In this document: positions 27,324 through 39,269 of the stretch, in pieces
Layout of the letters: each line of letters opens with the position of its first letter
Numbering within the stretch: the stretch's first letter is position 1
Origin: Streptomyces humicola
Lineage (GTDB): Bacteria > Actinomycetota > Actinomycetes > Streptomycetales > Streptomycetaceae
DNA length: 64,000 bases
Assembly: GCF_024436035.1 (NCBI RefSeq)
Contig: NZ_JANFNG010000012.1
Span: 62,001-126,000, forward strand
Direction: 5' to 3'
The notes under the pieces: generated by a model
Told to the model about the DNA's origin: nothing
The model's input: only the letters and a program-made list of their open reading frames with translations
The model's database searches: none
Made by a program: the position numbers and the translations under genes

Positions 27324-29534
27324 GTGGGCAGCAGGGGCAAAGCCAGAGCCAGGACCGAGGCCAAGGAGATCGGCACGCCGCGCCGCCGCCGCTGGCTGCG
27401 CAGGCTGCTCGGTACCACCCTCGGCGTGATCCTGCTCGGCATGGCCGGCTTCATCGCGCTGTACTTCATGGTCGACGTCCCCAGCGCGAACGCCCAGGCG
27501 ACCGCCCAGGCGAACGTCTACAAGACCGCCGACGGCAAGGTCATCGCCCGCACCGGCGACGTCAACCGCGAGATCGTGCCGCTCAGCCAGGTACCCGTCG
27601 CCGTCCAGCACGCCTTCGTCGCCGCCGAGAACAAGACCTTCTACACCGACGGCGGCGTCGATCTGCGCGGCATGGCCCGCGCCGCCTACGACACCCTGAC
27701 CGGCAAGGGCCTGCAGGGCGGCTCGACGATCACGCAGCAGTACGTCAAGAACTACTACCTCGACCAGAACCAGACAGTCACCCGCAAGGTCAAGGAACTG
27801 ATCATCTCGCTCAAGGTCGATCAGGAGAAGAGCAAGGAAGAGATCCTCGACGGCTACCTCAACACCGCGTACTTCGGGCGCGGCGCCTACGGGATCCAGG
27901 CCGCGTCCCAGGCCTACTACGGCGTCGACGTCAGCAAGCTCAGCCCCGAGCAGGGTGCCTACCTCGCGGCGCTGGTCCAGGCCCCCAGCCAGTACGACGT
28001 GTCGACGGCCACCGCCGCCGGCAAGCAGCTCGCCCTGGCCCGCTGGAACTACGTCCTGGACAACATGGTCGGCATGCACTGGCTCGACCCCGCGCAGCGC
28101 CGCACCGCGGTCTTCCCTCAGCCCGTCAGCCCCAAGGGCGCGGCCGGCGTCACCGGCCAGACCGGCTACCTCATCGACGCGGCCGACAGGCAGCTGACCA
28201 GCAGCGGCGCGCTCACCGACGGCCAGCTCGCCGCCGGCGGATGGACGATCACGCTCACCATCGACCCGGCCAAGCAGAAGGCGCTGGAGAACGCGGTCAG
28301 AACGCAGCTGACCGACAACCTCTCCTCCTCCAGCTCCATCGACCAGCGCGTGCAGCCCGGGGCCGTCTCGGTCGACCCGAAGACCGGTGACGTCGTCGCG
28401 CTCTACGGCGGCGCCGGCTACCCGCAGCACTACACCGACAACGCGACCCGCGACGACTACCAGGTGGCCTCCACCTTCAAGCCGATCGTGTTCGCCTCCG
28501 CGCTGGAGAACAACTCCACGACGCAGGACGGCCGCACCATCGGCGCCGACACGATCTACGACGGCACCAGCGGCCGCCCGGTCCAGGGCTCCGTCACGCC
28601 GTTCGCCCCGCCCAACGAGGACGACCGTTCCTACGGGAAGATCACCGTGCAGACCGCGATGGACAACTCGGTCAACTCGGTCTTCGCGCAGCTCGCCGTC
28701 GACGTCGGCCTCGACAAGGTCGCGCAGACCGCGCAGACGCTCGGCATGCCCTCCGACACCAAGGGGCTCAACGACGGTCCGGCAGTCGCGCTCGGCACGA
28801 TGGGCGCCAGCCCCATGACGATGGCCGGGATCTACGCGACCATCGACCACCACGGCCAGAAGGTCACCCCCTCGATCGTGAAGTCGGCGGTGCGGGGCGG
28901 CGAGGCGGTCACCCTGCCCGACACCATCGGCAACCAGGTGATCAGCCGCTCCACGGCGGACACCGTGACCTCGGTGCTCACCGGCGTCGTCAACTCCGGT
29001 ACCGGTACCGCGGCCGAGCAGGCGAGCCAGGTGGCCGGCAAGACGGGTACCTCCGACGACAACAAGTCGGCGTGGTTCACCGGCTACACCCCGGACCTGG
29101 TCACTTCCGTCGGCCTGTTCGGCCAGGACCCGAAGACCGGCGCCCAGGTCTCCCTGACCGGTGCGGGCGGCGTCGGCCGGGTCAACGGCGGCGGCTTCCC
29201 GGCACAGATCTGGGGCGCCTACACCAAGGCGGCGCTCAGCGGTGAGTCGCCGCTCCAGTTCGACTTGCAGACCAATCAGGGCGCCGCGGTGCAGCCGCAG
29301 ACCACGCCGTCCTCGACGCCGTCGGCCACGCAGAGCCCGTCGGGGACGCCGAGCACCACGCCGTCGCAGAGCCCGGCGCCGACGCCGAGCACTACCGGCC
29401 CGGCGACCACACCCCCTGCCGTGCCGACGCCCACCGTGACGGCCCCCTCGGCCACGCCGACGGACACGGGCACCGGCGGCGCCACCCCGCCGGGCAGCGG
29501 CCCGACCCGGTTCCCGCGGGGTCAGACCGGCTGA
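27324..29534 (+). CDS. Class A penicillin-binding protein
   Basis: A 736-residue bifunctional peptidoglycan glycosyltransferase/transpeptidase. A short basic cytoplasmic tail and one helix (about 29-50) anchor it. The GT51 domain has AENKTFY (catalytic E102) and QGGSTITQQYVKNYY. The transpeptidase domain has STFK (S383), SVN and KTG (K573). A Pro/Ser/Thr-rich tail of about 80 residues ends the protein. GTG start after GGTGAGGAG. It makes and cross-links wall glycan outside the membrane. It converges on the catalase gene across a bidirectional terminator. Confidence 0.95.
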   Translation: MGSRGKARARTEAKEIGTPRRRRWLRRLLGTTLGVILLGMAGFIALYFMVDVPSANAQATAQANVYKTADGKVIARTGDVNREIVPLSQVPVAVQHAFVAAENKTFYTDGGVDLRGMARAAYDTLTGKGLQGGSTITQQYVKNYYLDQNQTVTRKVKELIISLKVDQEKSKEEILDGYLNTAYFGRGAYGIQAASQAYYGVDVSKLSPEQGAYLAALVQAPSQYDVSTATAAGKQLALARWNYVLDNMVGMHWLDPAQRRTAVFPQPVSPKGAAGVTGQTGYLIDAADRQLTSSGALTDGQLAAGGWTITLTIDPAKQKALENAVRTQLTDNLSSSSSIDQRVQPGAVSVDPKTGDVVALYGGAGYPQHYTDNATRDDYQVASTFKPIVFASALENNSTTQDGRTIGADTIYDGTSGRPVQGSVTPFAPPNEDDRSYGKITVQTAMDNSVNSVFAQLAVDVGLDKVAQTAQTLGMPSDTKGLNDGPAVALGTMGASPMTMAGIYATIDHHGQKVTPSIVKSAVRGGEAVTLPDTIGNQVISRSTADTVTSVLTGVVNSGTGTAAEQASQVAGKTGTSDDNKSAWFTGYTPDLVTSVGLFGQDPKTGAQVSLTGAGGVGRVNGGGFPAQIWGAYTKAALSGESPLQFDLQTNQGAAVQPQTTPSSTPSATQSPSGTPSTTPSQSPAPTPSTTGPATTPPAVPTPTVTAPSATPTDTGTGGATPPGSGPTRFPRGQTG

Positions 29535-29541
29535 GCACCAT

Positions 29542-29583
29542 GCAGCCCCGGGCACGGAGGGCGGTCACGTGCCACGGGGCTGC
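29542..29583. terminator. Bidirectional terminator between the PBP and catalase genes
   Basis: GCAGCCCCG (29542-29550) pairs with CGGGGCTGC (29575-29583); inner bases GCA/TGC extend the pairing. It fills the 69-base convergent gap. Confidence 0.7.
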
Positions 29584-29603
29584 GTCCGGTGGGCGGTCTG
29601 CGG

Positions 29604-31052
29604 TCAGATGCCGTTGACCGCTGTGGCGATGCGGTCGCCCGTCTCCTTGTCGATGTTGCGCCAGTACTGCACGGCCCGCTCCAGGACCGGCCGGGAGACG
29701 CCATTCTTCAGGTGGCCGGAGACGTTGTTCACCAGCCGGGTGCGGGCGGCGTCGTCGAGCACCTGCCGCACCATGGTGCCCGGCTGCCCGAAGTCGTCGT
29801 CCTCGCGGTGCAGCGTGTAGGCCTCGCGGACCATGTCGCCCGCCGCCTCCCAGCCGGCGATCTCACCGAACGCGCCGGGCACGGCGGCCGGGCCGCCCTT
29901 GGAGTTGGGCGCGTAGACGGCGCCGACCCGGTTGGGCTCGTAGCGCATCGGCCCGTCCTTGGCGTAGGAGTGCACCGGCACGTGCGGGCGGTTCGGCGGC
30001 AGCTGCGCGTAGTTCGGGCCGATCCGGTAACGGTGCGTGTCGGGGTACGAGAAGAGCCGGCCGAGCAGCATCTTGTCCGGCGAAGGGCCGACGCCCGGCA
30101 CCATGTTGCTCGGCTCGAACGCGGCTTGCTCGATGTGGACGAAGAAGTCCTCCGGGTTGCGGTCGAGCGTCATCCGGCCGACCTCGATCAGCGGGTAGTC
30201 GCCATGCGGCCACACCTTCGTCAGGTCGAACGGGTTGAACCGGTAGTCGGCCGCGTCCTCGAACGGCATGACCTGCACGTAGAGCGTCCACGACGGCGCG
30301 TTGCCGGACTCGATCGCCTGCCACAGGTCCTTGCGGTGCAGATCCGGCTCGGAGCCGGCGAGCTCGTCGGCCTCCTCCTGGGTGAGGAAGTCGATGCCCT
30401 GGTCGGTCTTGAAGTGGTACTTGATCCAGAACTTGGTCTCGGCGCCGTTGACCCACATATAAGTGTGGGAGCCGTAGCCGTTCATGTTGCGGTACGTCTT
30501 CGGGATGCCGCGGTCACCCATCAGCCAGGTGACCATGTGCGCGGACTCCGGCGAGAGCGTCCAGAAGTCCCACTGCATGTCGTTGTCGCGCAGCCCGTTG
30601 TCGGGGCGGCGCTTCTGCGACCGGATGAAGTCCTGGAACTTGATCGTGTCGCGTACGAAGAAGATCGGCGTGTTGTTGCCGACGAGGTCGTAGTTGCCCA
30701 GTTCCGTGTAGAACTTCAGGGCGAAGCCACGCGGGTCGCGCCAGGTATCGGGGCTGCCCTGCTCGCCGGCCACGGTCGAGAACCGCGCCAGCATCTGGGT
30801 TCGCTTGCCGGGCTGGAACAGGTCCGCCTTGGTGAACTGGCTGACATCGTTGGTGACTTCGAAGAATCCGTACGCGCCGGCGCCCTTGGCATGCACCACC
30901 CGTTCGGGAACCCGTTCCCGGTTGAACTGGGCCATCTTCTCGATCAGGTAGTGGTCCTGCAGCAGGATCGGACCGTTCGCGCCGACAGTGAGCGAATGCT
31001 CATCGCTCTCCACCGGAATACCGGCGTTGTTCGTGGTGTAGGGGGTGCTCAT
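29604..31052 (-). CDS. katA: Monofunctional heme catalase
   Basis: A 482-residue clade 3-type catalase. The distal His54 is in [12 protein letters not shown] and the distal Asn127 in VGNNTPIFF; the proximal heme-Tyr motif [16 protein letters not shown] is intact. It degrades hydrogen peroxide in the cytoplasm. The ATG at 31052 follows GGGAGGA; an ATG five codons earlier is rejected. A TTGGAC-ACA-GTCCAA palindrome about 115 bases upstream may be a Fur-family (CatR-like) operator. No catR gene is visible next to it. Confidence 0.95.
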   Translation of the reverse strand: MSTPYTTNNAGIPVESDEHSLTVGANGPILLQDHYLIEKMAQFNRERVPERVVHAKGAGAYGFFEVTNDVSQFTKADLFQPGKRTQMLARFSTVAGEQGSPDTWRDPRGFALKFYTELGNYDLVGNNTPIFFVRDTIKFQDFIRSQKRRPDNGLRDNDMQWDFWTLSPESAHMVTWLMGDRGIPKTYRNMNGYGSHTYMWVNGAETKFWIKYHFKTDQGIDFLTQEEADELAGSEPDLHRKDLWQAIESGNAPSWTLYVQVMPFEDAADYRFNPFDLTKVWPHGDYPLIEVGRMTLDRNPEDFFVHIEQAAFEPSNMVPGVGPSPDKMLLGRLFSYPDTHRYRIGPNYAQLPPNRPHVPVHSYAKDGPMRYEPNRVGAVYAPNSKGGPAAVPGAFGEIAGWEAAGDMVREAYTLHREDDDFGQPGTMVRQVLDDAARTRLVNNVSGHLKNGVSRPVLERAVQYWRNIDKETGDRIATAVNGI

Positions 31053-31164
31053 CGGGCGTCCTCCCATGGGATGGGTTCAGGCCGCTGGGGTCGTCACATC
31101 AATCGACTGACGTCGGCGTGTCACCCCATGCAGTCAACAGCCACTACGACATATCGGCAACAGA

Positions 31165-31179
31165 TTGGACACAGTCCAA
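31165..31179. promoter_or_regulatory. Candidate catalase operator
   Basis: A perfect inverted repeat TTGGAC-ACA-GTCCAA, 113 bases upstream of the catalase start. Streptomycete catalase genes are controlled by Fur-family repressors binding such short palindromes; which one acts here is not known. Confidence 0.5.
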
Positions 31180-31224
31180 GCCTAAACCCGATATGGGACC
31201 TATGGGAGACTTCTGGACATCGAC

Positions 31225-31300
31225 CCGGCGCGTCACGTGCGGGACGTCATGCCCGGCGCGTCACGTCCGGGACGTCACCTCCGGGACGTCATGTCCGCGC
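31225..31300. repeat. 28-base direct repeat rich in GACGTC
   Basis: Two copies of CCGGCGCGTCACGTSCGGGA continuing CGTCAYS (31225-31252, 31253-31280) are followed by a third partial copy CCGGGACGTCATGTCC (31281-31296). Each contains the palindromes GACGTC and CACGTG/CACGTS. They lie between the catalase promoter and the end of the PP2C gene, just overlapping its stop. Confidence 0.65.
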
Positions 31301-33448
31301 GGGCAGCGCCAGCTCGAACCACACCACCTTGCCCGCGCTCAGCCGCGTCGCGCCCCATCGCTGCGCAAGCCGGTTGACCAGGAACAGGCCGCGTCCGCTC
31401 TCGTCCTGCGGCTGCGCGTGCCGCATCCGCGGCAGCTGCGGCGCATCGTCCCCCACCTCGCAGCGCAGCACGTCGGTGCGGAGCAGCCGCAGCGTGATGG
31501 GCCGCCCCGCGTACCGCACGGCGTTGGTCACCACCTCGCTGACCAGCAGCTCCACACCGTCGGCGAGCTCGTCGAGATCCCAGCGGTGCAGCGCGCGCCG
31601 CACCAGCCGCCGGGCACGGCCCGCCGTCTGCGGATGCGGCTCGAGGAACCAGTACGCGACATCGCTCGGCGCGATCCCGTCGAAGCGGGCGGCGAGCAGC
31701 GCGATGTCGTCGTCCCGGTCGCCGGGCCCGAGGATGTCCAGCACCTCGTCGCAGAGCGGTTCCAGCGGCGGAGGGCAGACGATCGAGCCCACCGCACGCA
31801 GCCGCTCGCGCAGCGCCTCGATCCCCGTCCACACGTCCCGCGTCCGCGACTCGACGAGACCGTCGGTGTACAGCAGCAGCGTGGCACCGGCGGGCGCGGG
31901 CAGTTCGACCGCCTCGAACGGCACCCCGCCGACGCCGATCGGCGCGCCCGACGGCACGCGTAGCACCTCCGCGCGGCCGTTGCCGTGCAGTAAGACCGGT
32001 GGCGGATGCCCGGCGTTGGCCACCACGAGACGGTGCGCTATCGGGTCGTAAACCGCGTAGACGCAGGTGGCCATGCGGTCGCTGCCGAGCCGCTGGGCCT
32101 GCTCGTCGAGGTGGTAGAGCACCTCCTGCGGCGGCAGGTCGAGCCCGGCGAGGGTCTGGACGGTGGTACGCAGCTGCCCCATGATCGCCGCCGACTGCAT
32201 CGAGTGGCCCATGACGTCGCCGACGACGAGCGCGACCCGGCTGCCCGGCAGCGGGATGGCGTCGTACCAGTCGCCGCCGACCCGGGCGGTCTCGGCCGCC
32301 GGGAGGTAACGGCTGGACAGCCGCACCCCGGTGGGCTGGGGGAGCGAGTCGGGGAGCATGGCGCGCTGCAGGGAGTCGGCGATGTAGGCCTCGCGGCCGT
32401 AGAGGACGGCCTTGTCCACGCCGAGCGCGGTGTGGGTCGCCAGTTGGGCGGCGACGAGCAGGTCGTCGGCCTCGAACGGCGGCCGGTCGGTGCGGCGCAG
32501 CAGGACGGCCGTCCCTGTGACCCGGCGGCGGCCGCGCAGCGGCGCGACGATCGCGCGCCGGCCGGTGGGCATGGCGGTGCCCACCAGCTCGTCGAGGGCT
32601 GCTTCCACGAGCGGGGTGTCGGCGAACAGCGGCCGCACCCCGCGCAGCACCTCGACGAGCTGCCCGTCGCTGCGCACCCGGGTGGTCTCGGCGGCCCCGC
32701 TGACCTCGGGCGCGGGGACCAGCGGCAGTCGGGTGCCGGGCCCCGCACCCGGTGACGATGCGTCCGTGGGGTCGAGGGTGATCCGGTCGGTGCGGCGCAG
32801 TCGCAGCACGAACGGCTCGGTGGGCCGCTCGTCGCCGACGGGCAGCGGATCGCGCAGGTAGACGAGGATGGCGTCGGCGAAGGTCGGAACGACGGACCGG
32901 CACAGGCCGAGCACGATCTCGTCGAGGTCGAGCCCGCGGGCGATGCGGCGGGTGGCCGCGCCGACGTAGCGCAGCCGTTCGCTCTCCGGGCTCGCGGCCG
33001 GAACCTCGGGCCGCGGCCGCCGCTCCTCCGGTCTGTGCGGCGGTACGGGGTGCGGCTCGGGCGCGGAGCCGTCCTGGTGGGCGCCGGGGGCGGGGAGCGC
33101 CGGGCCGGCCGGGGCGTCGACGCTCGGCCGGGGGCGTCCGGCAGCCGCATCGCCGGGGGAGCCCGAGGGGCTCGGGGTTCCCGAGGAGCCGGGCGGCCCG
33201 GCGGGCCCGGGGGACTGGGCGGGCAGCCGAGGGCCGTGCCCTGCCTTCGCACCGCGCGGCGCTCCCGGGGTGCTGTGATGACAGTCCCCATCGGTCATGC
33301 GGAAGCCGCTGCGGGGATCGCTCAGGGGTTCGGAGAGGCCCGGGGCCGGGGTTGACGTGTGCGGGCGCGCGACGGCGCCGGTCGGCGCTGTTATCTCGTC
33401 GGCCGCCCGCCGTGGGGTGCGGTGCTCCGTCACGCTATGAGGTTCCAT
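31289..33448 (-). CDS. GAF-PP2C (SpoIIE)-HATPase regulatory phosphatase
   Basis: A protein of about 719 residues. A long Pro/Gly/Ala-rich N-terminus (about 150 residues) precedes a GAF-like sensor domain, a SpoIIE-type PP2C phosphatase (GGDWYDAIPL, VGDVMGHSMQSAAIMGQLR, VANAGHPPPVLL, LLLYTDGLVESR, DDDIALLAARFD) and a C-terminal anti-sigma-factor-like HATPase (LLVSEVVTNAVRYAG, DESGRGLFLVNRLAQRWG). This build is common in streptomycetes and acts in sigma/anti-sigma partner switching. The start is uncertain: ATG 33448 is chosen; ATG 33298 and GTG 33475 are alternatives. Confidence 0.88.
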   Translation of the reverse strand: MEPHSVTEHRTPRRAADEITAPTGAVARPHTSTPAPGLSEPLSDPRSGFRMTDGDCHHSTPGAPRGAKAGHGPRLPAQSPGPAGPPGSSGTPSPSGSPGDAAAGRPRPSVDAPAGPALPAPGAHQDGSAPEPHPVPPHRPEERRPRPEVPAASPESERLRYVGAATRRIARGLDLDEIVLGLCRSVVPTFADAILVYLRDPLPVGDERPTEPFVLRLRRTDRITLDPTDASSPGAGPGTRLPLVPAPEVSGAAETTRVRSDGQLVEVLRGVRPLFADTPLVEAALDELVGTAMPTGRRAIVAPLRGRRRVTGTAVLLRRTDRPPFEADDLLVAAQLATHTALGVDKAVLYGREAYIADSLQRAMLPDSLPQPTGVRLSSRYLPAAETARVGGDWYDAIPLPGSRVALVVGDVMGHSMQSAAIMGQLRTTVQTLAGLDLPPQEVLYHLDEQAQRLGSDRMATCVYAVYDPIAHRLVVANAGHPPPVLLHGNGRAEVLRVPSGAPIGVGGVPFEAVELPAPAGATLLLYTDGLVESRTRDVWTGIEALRERLRAVGSIVCPPPLEPLCDEVLDILGPGDRDDDIALLAARFDGIAPSDVAYWFLEPHPQTAGRARRLVRRALHRWDLDELADGVELLVSEVVTNAVRYAGRPITLRLLRTDVLRCEVGDDAPQLPRMRHAQPQDESGRGLFLVNRLAQRWGATRLSAGKVVWFELALPART

Positions 33449-33499
33449 CCGTATAGTCGGTGCGCCGCCGGCCACTTGCGCGGTGCGGTTGCTGCCCGT

Positions 33500-34180
33500 T
33501 CAGACGGGCCGTCGGCAGTGCAGGAAGAGCTGCTCCTCCGGCGGCGCGTCTGTGCTCGCCGGTGCGTACGAGTACGACGACTCCTCGACGATCTCGAATC
33601 CCGCGTCTCGTACGACCTTGCGCAAATCGTCCCGCAGGTATCCGGATACCCGGATCGTGTTTCCAAGGAACGGAATCGCGAAATCGTCCACATCCGCTTC
33701 GACCATCGACAGTGCGAACAACCCGCCGGGAACCAGCAGTTCACGCACCGTTCGCAGTGCGTACGGAATCTCCCGGCGCGGCAGCATCAGCAGCGAGAAG
33801 AAGGCGGTCACGGCGTCGAAGCGGCCCGGGTCGTGCGGGCCGCCCGGCACGAGGTCGGCGATGTCGAGCCGGTGGAAGACGGCGTCGGGCACGTTGCGCC
33901 GGGCGAGCTCGACCATGCCGGCTGACAGGTCGACACCGACCACCTCCAGCCCCGCTTCGGTGAGCTGACGCGCGGTCGGCAGCCCCGTGCCGCAGCCGAT
34001 GTCGAGGACGCGCGAGGCGGCCGGCAGCGACTTGGCGAGCCACTCACCGGCGGCCACCTGCCCCTCCTTGTGCGGGAACGCGTTGTCATAGCCGTCGCCT
34101 ATCGCGTCGAACGCCTCCGCCTGCCCAGCGCGGTCCCGCTCCATGCCCCCGTAGCCGTCCTCGTAGCCAACGCTGCCCAC
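33500..34180 (-). CDS. Class I SAM-dependent methyltransferase
   Basis: A 226-residue soluble methyltransferase with motif I ASRVLDIGCGTGLPTARQL, the acidic loop VVGVDLSAGM and post-I DAVTAFFSLLMLP. The C-terminal half has the Ubie/type-11 layout. The GTG at 34180 follows GGGGGG; an upstream ATG at 34240 is less likely. Substrate unknown. It lies 51 bases upstream of the PP2C gene on the same strand and may be cotranscribed. Confidence 0.85.
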   Translation of the reverse strand: MGSVGYEDGYGGMERDRAGQAEAFDAIGDGYDNAFPHKEGQVAAGEWLAKSLPAASRVLDIGCGTGLPTARQLTEAGLEVVGVDLSAGMVELARRNVPDAVFHRLDIADLVPGGPHDPGRFDAVTAFFSLLMLPRREIPYALRTVRELLVPGGLFALSMVEADVDDFAIPFLGNTIRVSGYLRDDLRKVVRDAGFEIVEESSYSYAPASTDAPPEEQLFLHCRRPV

Positions 34181-34372
34181 GAACCCCCCTGACTTTGAGT
34201 CAACTACTGGCCTTGGCTTGCTTTTTATCTGTGCTGTCAATCTGTGATGGTGCAGACGGTGCGAAGGACGATCCTACGTATGAAGGGGAGGGGCGTATCA
34301 AGGGGCTTACTCAATTCCACGCGCCGGCGACCGGTCCGACGACCCATCGCGGTGACGCCCCGTCGGGAGGTC

Positions 34373-35071
34373 TCACACGGGCCGCCGGTCCCAGTCGTGC
34401 GGCAGCGTGGGCACCGTCCACGCCGGGTCGGGGCGCCAGTCCTGCCAGCCGTCCCGGAACGGTGAACCCCACTCCTCGATGAGCCGTACCGCCCGGACGC
34501 CCGCGTCGCGCACCCGCTCGGCGAGCACGCGGTCCACCAGCCCGTCGGTCTGAGCCTGGGCGAACTCGTCCTCGTCGCGCCAACCCCACGTGCGATCCGG
34601 ATTCACCGAGATGTCCAGGAAGTGGTCCTGCGAATCCACTCCTCCGGACCAACGGCGTCGCGGTTCCTCCAGATTTACGTACCAGTTCTTGAACCGCCAA
34701 CCGGGCTTCCAGAACAGCCACACCGACCACGGCTCGCCGGGCCGCGCCAGCTTCAGCACCCCCGTGCCCCACCACTGCTCGACGCGCGTCGACCGCGGCT
34801 TGCGGTACCGGGTGGCGAGCGGCTCGCGGTGCACCGCCGTACCGTCCGCGAGCACCGGTTTGACGCACGGCGTCCCCGGTGCCATCCACACCGCCAGCAG
34901 CTCCGGATCGTCCCGCACCACCGTCACCGGGCGTGCGATGTGCACCTCGTCCCGGTAACGGTCGCCGTTGCCGCGGTAGCGCCACAGCACATGCTCGCCG
35001 GGCGCCCAGTGTCCGGTCCCGTCATCGGCGTCATGACCATCATCGAGAAGCGCGTGCGTGTCGGCTGTCAT
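34373..35071 (-). CDS. DUF402-domain protein
   Basis: A 232-residue protein with the DUF402 core: RYRDEVHIARPVTVVRDDPE, WSVWLFWKPGWRFKNWYVNL, DHFLDISVNPDRTWGWRDEDEF. DUF402 proteins include nucleoside phosphatases and FomD-like hydrolases. It lies 24 bases downstream of fumC on the same strand, so is probably in that operon. Start ATG at 35071; the ribosome site is weak. Confidence 0.85.
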   Translation of the reverse strand: MTADTHALLDDGHDADDGTGHWAPGEHVLWRYRGNGDRYRDEVHIARPVTVVRDDPELLAVWMAPGTPCVKPVLADGTAVHREPLATRYRKPRSTRVEQWWGTGVLKLARPGEPWSVWLFWKPGWRFKNWYVNLEEPRRRWSGGVDSQDHFLDISVNPDRTWGWRDEDEFAQAQTDGLVDRVLAERVRDAGVRAVRLIEEWGSPFRDGWQDWRPDPAWTVPTLPHDWDRRPV

Positions 35072-35094
35072 GACGGGATCTTACGGATGCACCG

Positions 35095-36498
35095 TTACGA
35101 CGGTGATGCCGACGGCCGTGTCATCCGCAGCACATCCAGCGCCTCGTCCAGCTGTTCCTCGGTGATCTGCCCCCGCTCGACGTAGCCGACCTCGACCACC
35201 ACCTGGCGGATCGTCTTCCGCTCGGCGAGCGCTCGCTTGGCGACCTTGGCCGCCTCCTCGTAGCCGATGTACCGGTTGAGCGGAGTGACCACCGACGGCG
35301 ACGACTCCGCGTATTCGCGCAGCCGCTCGACGTTGGCGGTGATCCCGTCGACTGTGCGGTCGGCGAGCAGCCGCGAGACGTTGGCGAGCAATCGCACCGA
35401 CTCCAGGACGTTCTTGGCGATCACCGGGAGCATCACATTGAGCTCGAAGTTCCCGGACGCCCCCGCCCAGGCCACCGTCGCATCGTCGCCGACGACCTGG
35501 GCCGCCACCATCGCCACCGCCTCCGGGATCACCGGGTTCACCTTGCCCGGCATGATCGAGGAACCGGGCTGGAGGTCGGGGAGGTTGATCTCGGCGAGGC
35601 CGGTCCGCGGGCCGGAGCCCATCCAGCGCAGGTCGTTGGCGATCTTCGTCAAGGAGACGGCGAGGGTGCGCAGCTGCCCTGAGGTCTCCACGATGCCGTC
35701 CATCGCTCCCTGCGCCGCGAAGTGGTTGCGCGCCTCGGTGAGCGGCAGCCCCGTGACCCGCGCCAGCTCGGCGATGACGGCCGCGGCGAAGCCGGGCGGT
35801 GTGTTGATGCCGGTTCCCACCGCCGTGCCGCCGAGCGGCAGCTCCGCCAGCCGCGGCAGTGCAGCCCGCAGCCGCTCGATCCCGCTGCGCACCTGAGCTG
35901 CGTAACCGCCGAACTCCTGGCCCAGCGTCACCGGCGTCGCGTCCATCAGATGGGTGCGGCCCGACTTCACCACGTCCGCGAACTGCTTCGCCTTGCGTTC
36001 CAGCGCCGCGGCCAGGTGGTCCAGCGCCGGGATCAGATCGCCCACCACTGCCGACGTCGCGGCGATGTGGATCGAGGAGGGGAACACGTCGTTCGACGAC
36101 TGGCCGGCGTTGACGTGGTCGTTGGGGTGGACGTCCCGGCCCAGCCGCTCGCTCGCCAGCGTCGCGATCACCTCGTTGGTGTTCATGTTCGACGACGTGC
36201 CGGAGCCGGTCTGGAAGACGTCGATGGGGAAGTGGTCGTCCCAGCGGCCCTCCGCCACCTCGCCCGCCGCCTCGACGATGGCGTCCGCGACCTCCTTGTC
36301 CACCACCCCGAGCTCGCCGTTCACCCTGGCGGCGGCCGCCTTGATCCGTGCCAGCGCCTCGATGTGCGCCCGCTCGATCCGCTGCCCGGAGACGGGGAAG
36401 TTCTCCACGGCGCGCTGCGTCTGAGCCCGCCACTTGGCGTGCGCGGGCACCCGTACCTCGCCCATGGAGTCGTGCTCCACCCTGAATTCGTCGCTCAT
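35095..36498 (-). CDS. fumC: Class II fumarate hydratase
   Basis: A 467-residue iron-independent fumarase of the tricarboxylic acid cycle, interconverting fumarate and malate. The superfamily signature [11 protein letters not shown], the active-site regions [14 protein letters not shown] and [11 protein letters not shown], and full length are present. The ATG at 36498 is chosen among three nearby (36507 and 36549 are the others). It lies directly downstream of a class I fumarase on the same strand, with 73 bases between, an arrangement known in streptomycetes. Confidence 0.95.
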   Translation of the reverse strand: MSDEFRVEHDSMGEVRVPAHAKWRAQTQRAVENFPVSGQRIERAHIEALARIKAAAARVNGELGVVDKEVADAIVEAAGEVAEGRWDDHFPIDVFQTGSGTSSNMNTNEVIATLASERLGRDVHPNDHVNAGQSSNDVFPSSIHIAATSAVVGDLIPALDHLAAALERKAKQFADVVKSGRTHLMDATPVTLGQEFGGYAAQVRSGIERLRAALPRLAELPLGGTAVGTGINTPPGFAAAVIAELARVTGLPLTEARNHFAAQGAMDGIVETSGQLRTLAVSLTKIANDLRWMGSGPRTGLAEINLPDLQPGSSIMPGKVNPVIPEAVAMVAAQVVGDDATVAWAGASGNFELNVMLPVIAKNVLESVRLLANVSRLLADRTVDGITANVERLREYAESSPSVVTPLNRYIGYEEAAKVAKRALAERKTIRQVVVEVGYVERGQITEEQLDEALDVLRMTRPSASPS

Positions 36499-36570
36499 AC
36501 CGCTCATACCAATGACAGTGCCCGGGAGCACCGAAGTGTTCCCGGGCACGGACCGGATGGCTCAAACGGT

Positions 36571-38259
<1,689 letters not shown>

Positions 38260-38400
38260 CGAGGGGTCCTCATTCGGCGGCATCGACGAAGCCTCCCCAG
38301 CGTAGAACGCCCGCGGCGGCCCAATGCTGTGAGGTAAGGCTCACCCGCGGCGACGGACGTCAACGGGAGCCCTAGTCACGATCTATCGCGTTTCGCTATC

Positions 38401-39078
38401 GTGTCCGTCGTGGACCTTGAAAAGCGACCGCAGCCAGGGGGCGCCTCCCGCCGTGGGCAGGGGGAGCAGAAGCCGTACGCCGAGGCGGAGATACGCGCCT
38501 CCGACGCCGACCGGGACCGCATCGCAGAGATCCTGCGCGATGCCCTTGCCGAAGGGCGTCTGACGCCCGAGGAACACTCCGAACGCATCGACGCCGCCTA
38601 CGCCGCGAAGACCGTCGGGGAGCTGGAACCCATCGTCCGGGACCTCCCCGCACGCCGTTCCGCGCCCGCCGCGGAACCCGCGGCGGCTCCGCTCCCGGTG
38701 GCCGAGTCGTCGACGCCCGGACACAACGTGGTGGCGGTCTTCGGCGGCGCCACCCGCAAGGGCCGCTGGCGCGTCGGCCCCCGGACCAACGCCTTCGCCT
38801 GCTTCGGCGGCATCGAGATCGACCTGACCGAGGCCGTCTTCGAGCAGCGCGAGACCGTGATCAACGTGGTCGCGGTCTTCGGCGGCGTCGAGGTCAAGGT
38901 CCCGGAGAACGTGACGTTGCGTGGCTCGGGCGCCGGTATCTTCGGCGGCTTCGAGGTCAAGACGCACGAGTCGGAGGATCCGGACGCGCCCGTGGTGGTG
39001 CTCACCGGCGCGGCGATCTTCGGCGGCGTCGACGCCAAGCCGCGCCGTGGCAAGCGCGTGGCACGCCTGCAGCGCTGA
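38401..39078 (+). CDS. DUF1707 / LiaF-C-like protein
   Basis: A 225-residue protein. Residues about 28-82 form the DUF1707 domain (IRASDADRDRIAEILRDALAEGRLTPEEHSERIDAAYAAKT), and the C-terminal half has the glycine-rich, repeated FGG motifs (VVAVFGGATRKGRW, FGGIEIDL, VFGGVEVKVP, IFGGFEVK) of the cell-wall-active antibiotic response (LiaF) domain. No membrane helix. GTG starts at 38401 or 38410; the latter may be leaderless. Role unknown, probably in envelope stress. Confidence 0.88.
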   Translation: MSVVDLEKRPQPGGASRRGQGEQKPYAEAEIRASDADRDRIAEILRDALAEGRLTPEEHSERIDAAYAAKTVGELEPIVRDLPARRSAPAAEPAAAPLPVAESSTPGHNVVAVFGGATRKGRWRVGPRTNAFACFGGIEIDLTEAVFEQRETVINVVAVFGGVEVKVPENVTLRGSGAGIFGGFEVKTHESEDPDAPVVVLTGAAIFGGVDAKPRRGKRVARLQR

Positions 39079-39269
39079 ACGCGACCTCGTCGCGACTCTC
39101 CGCATGAACGCCCGCACAGCGGGTAAGGCTTCGGCATCGTCTCGTCGTCGTACGACCGGGCGGGGACGCGCCGGGCGCGGTAGGTGCAGGTCGTACGGCT
39201 CAGGGACAGCAGGGTGACACAAGGTGACACAAGCTGTGACACAAGCCGAGCCGTCGTCAGGAGTACCCC

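Noticed and set aside
38401-38409. Leaderless GTG at 38410 as the only start of the DUF1707 gene
   Set aside because: It is plausible but cannot be told apart from the GTG three codons earlier without transcript data, so the longer form is kept.
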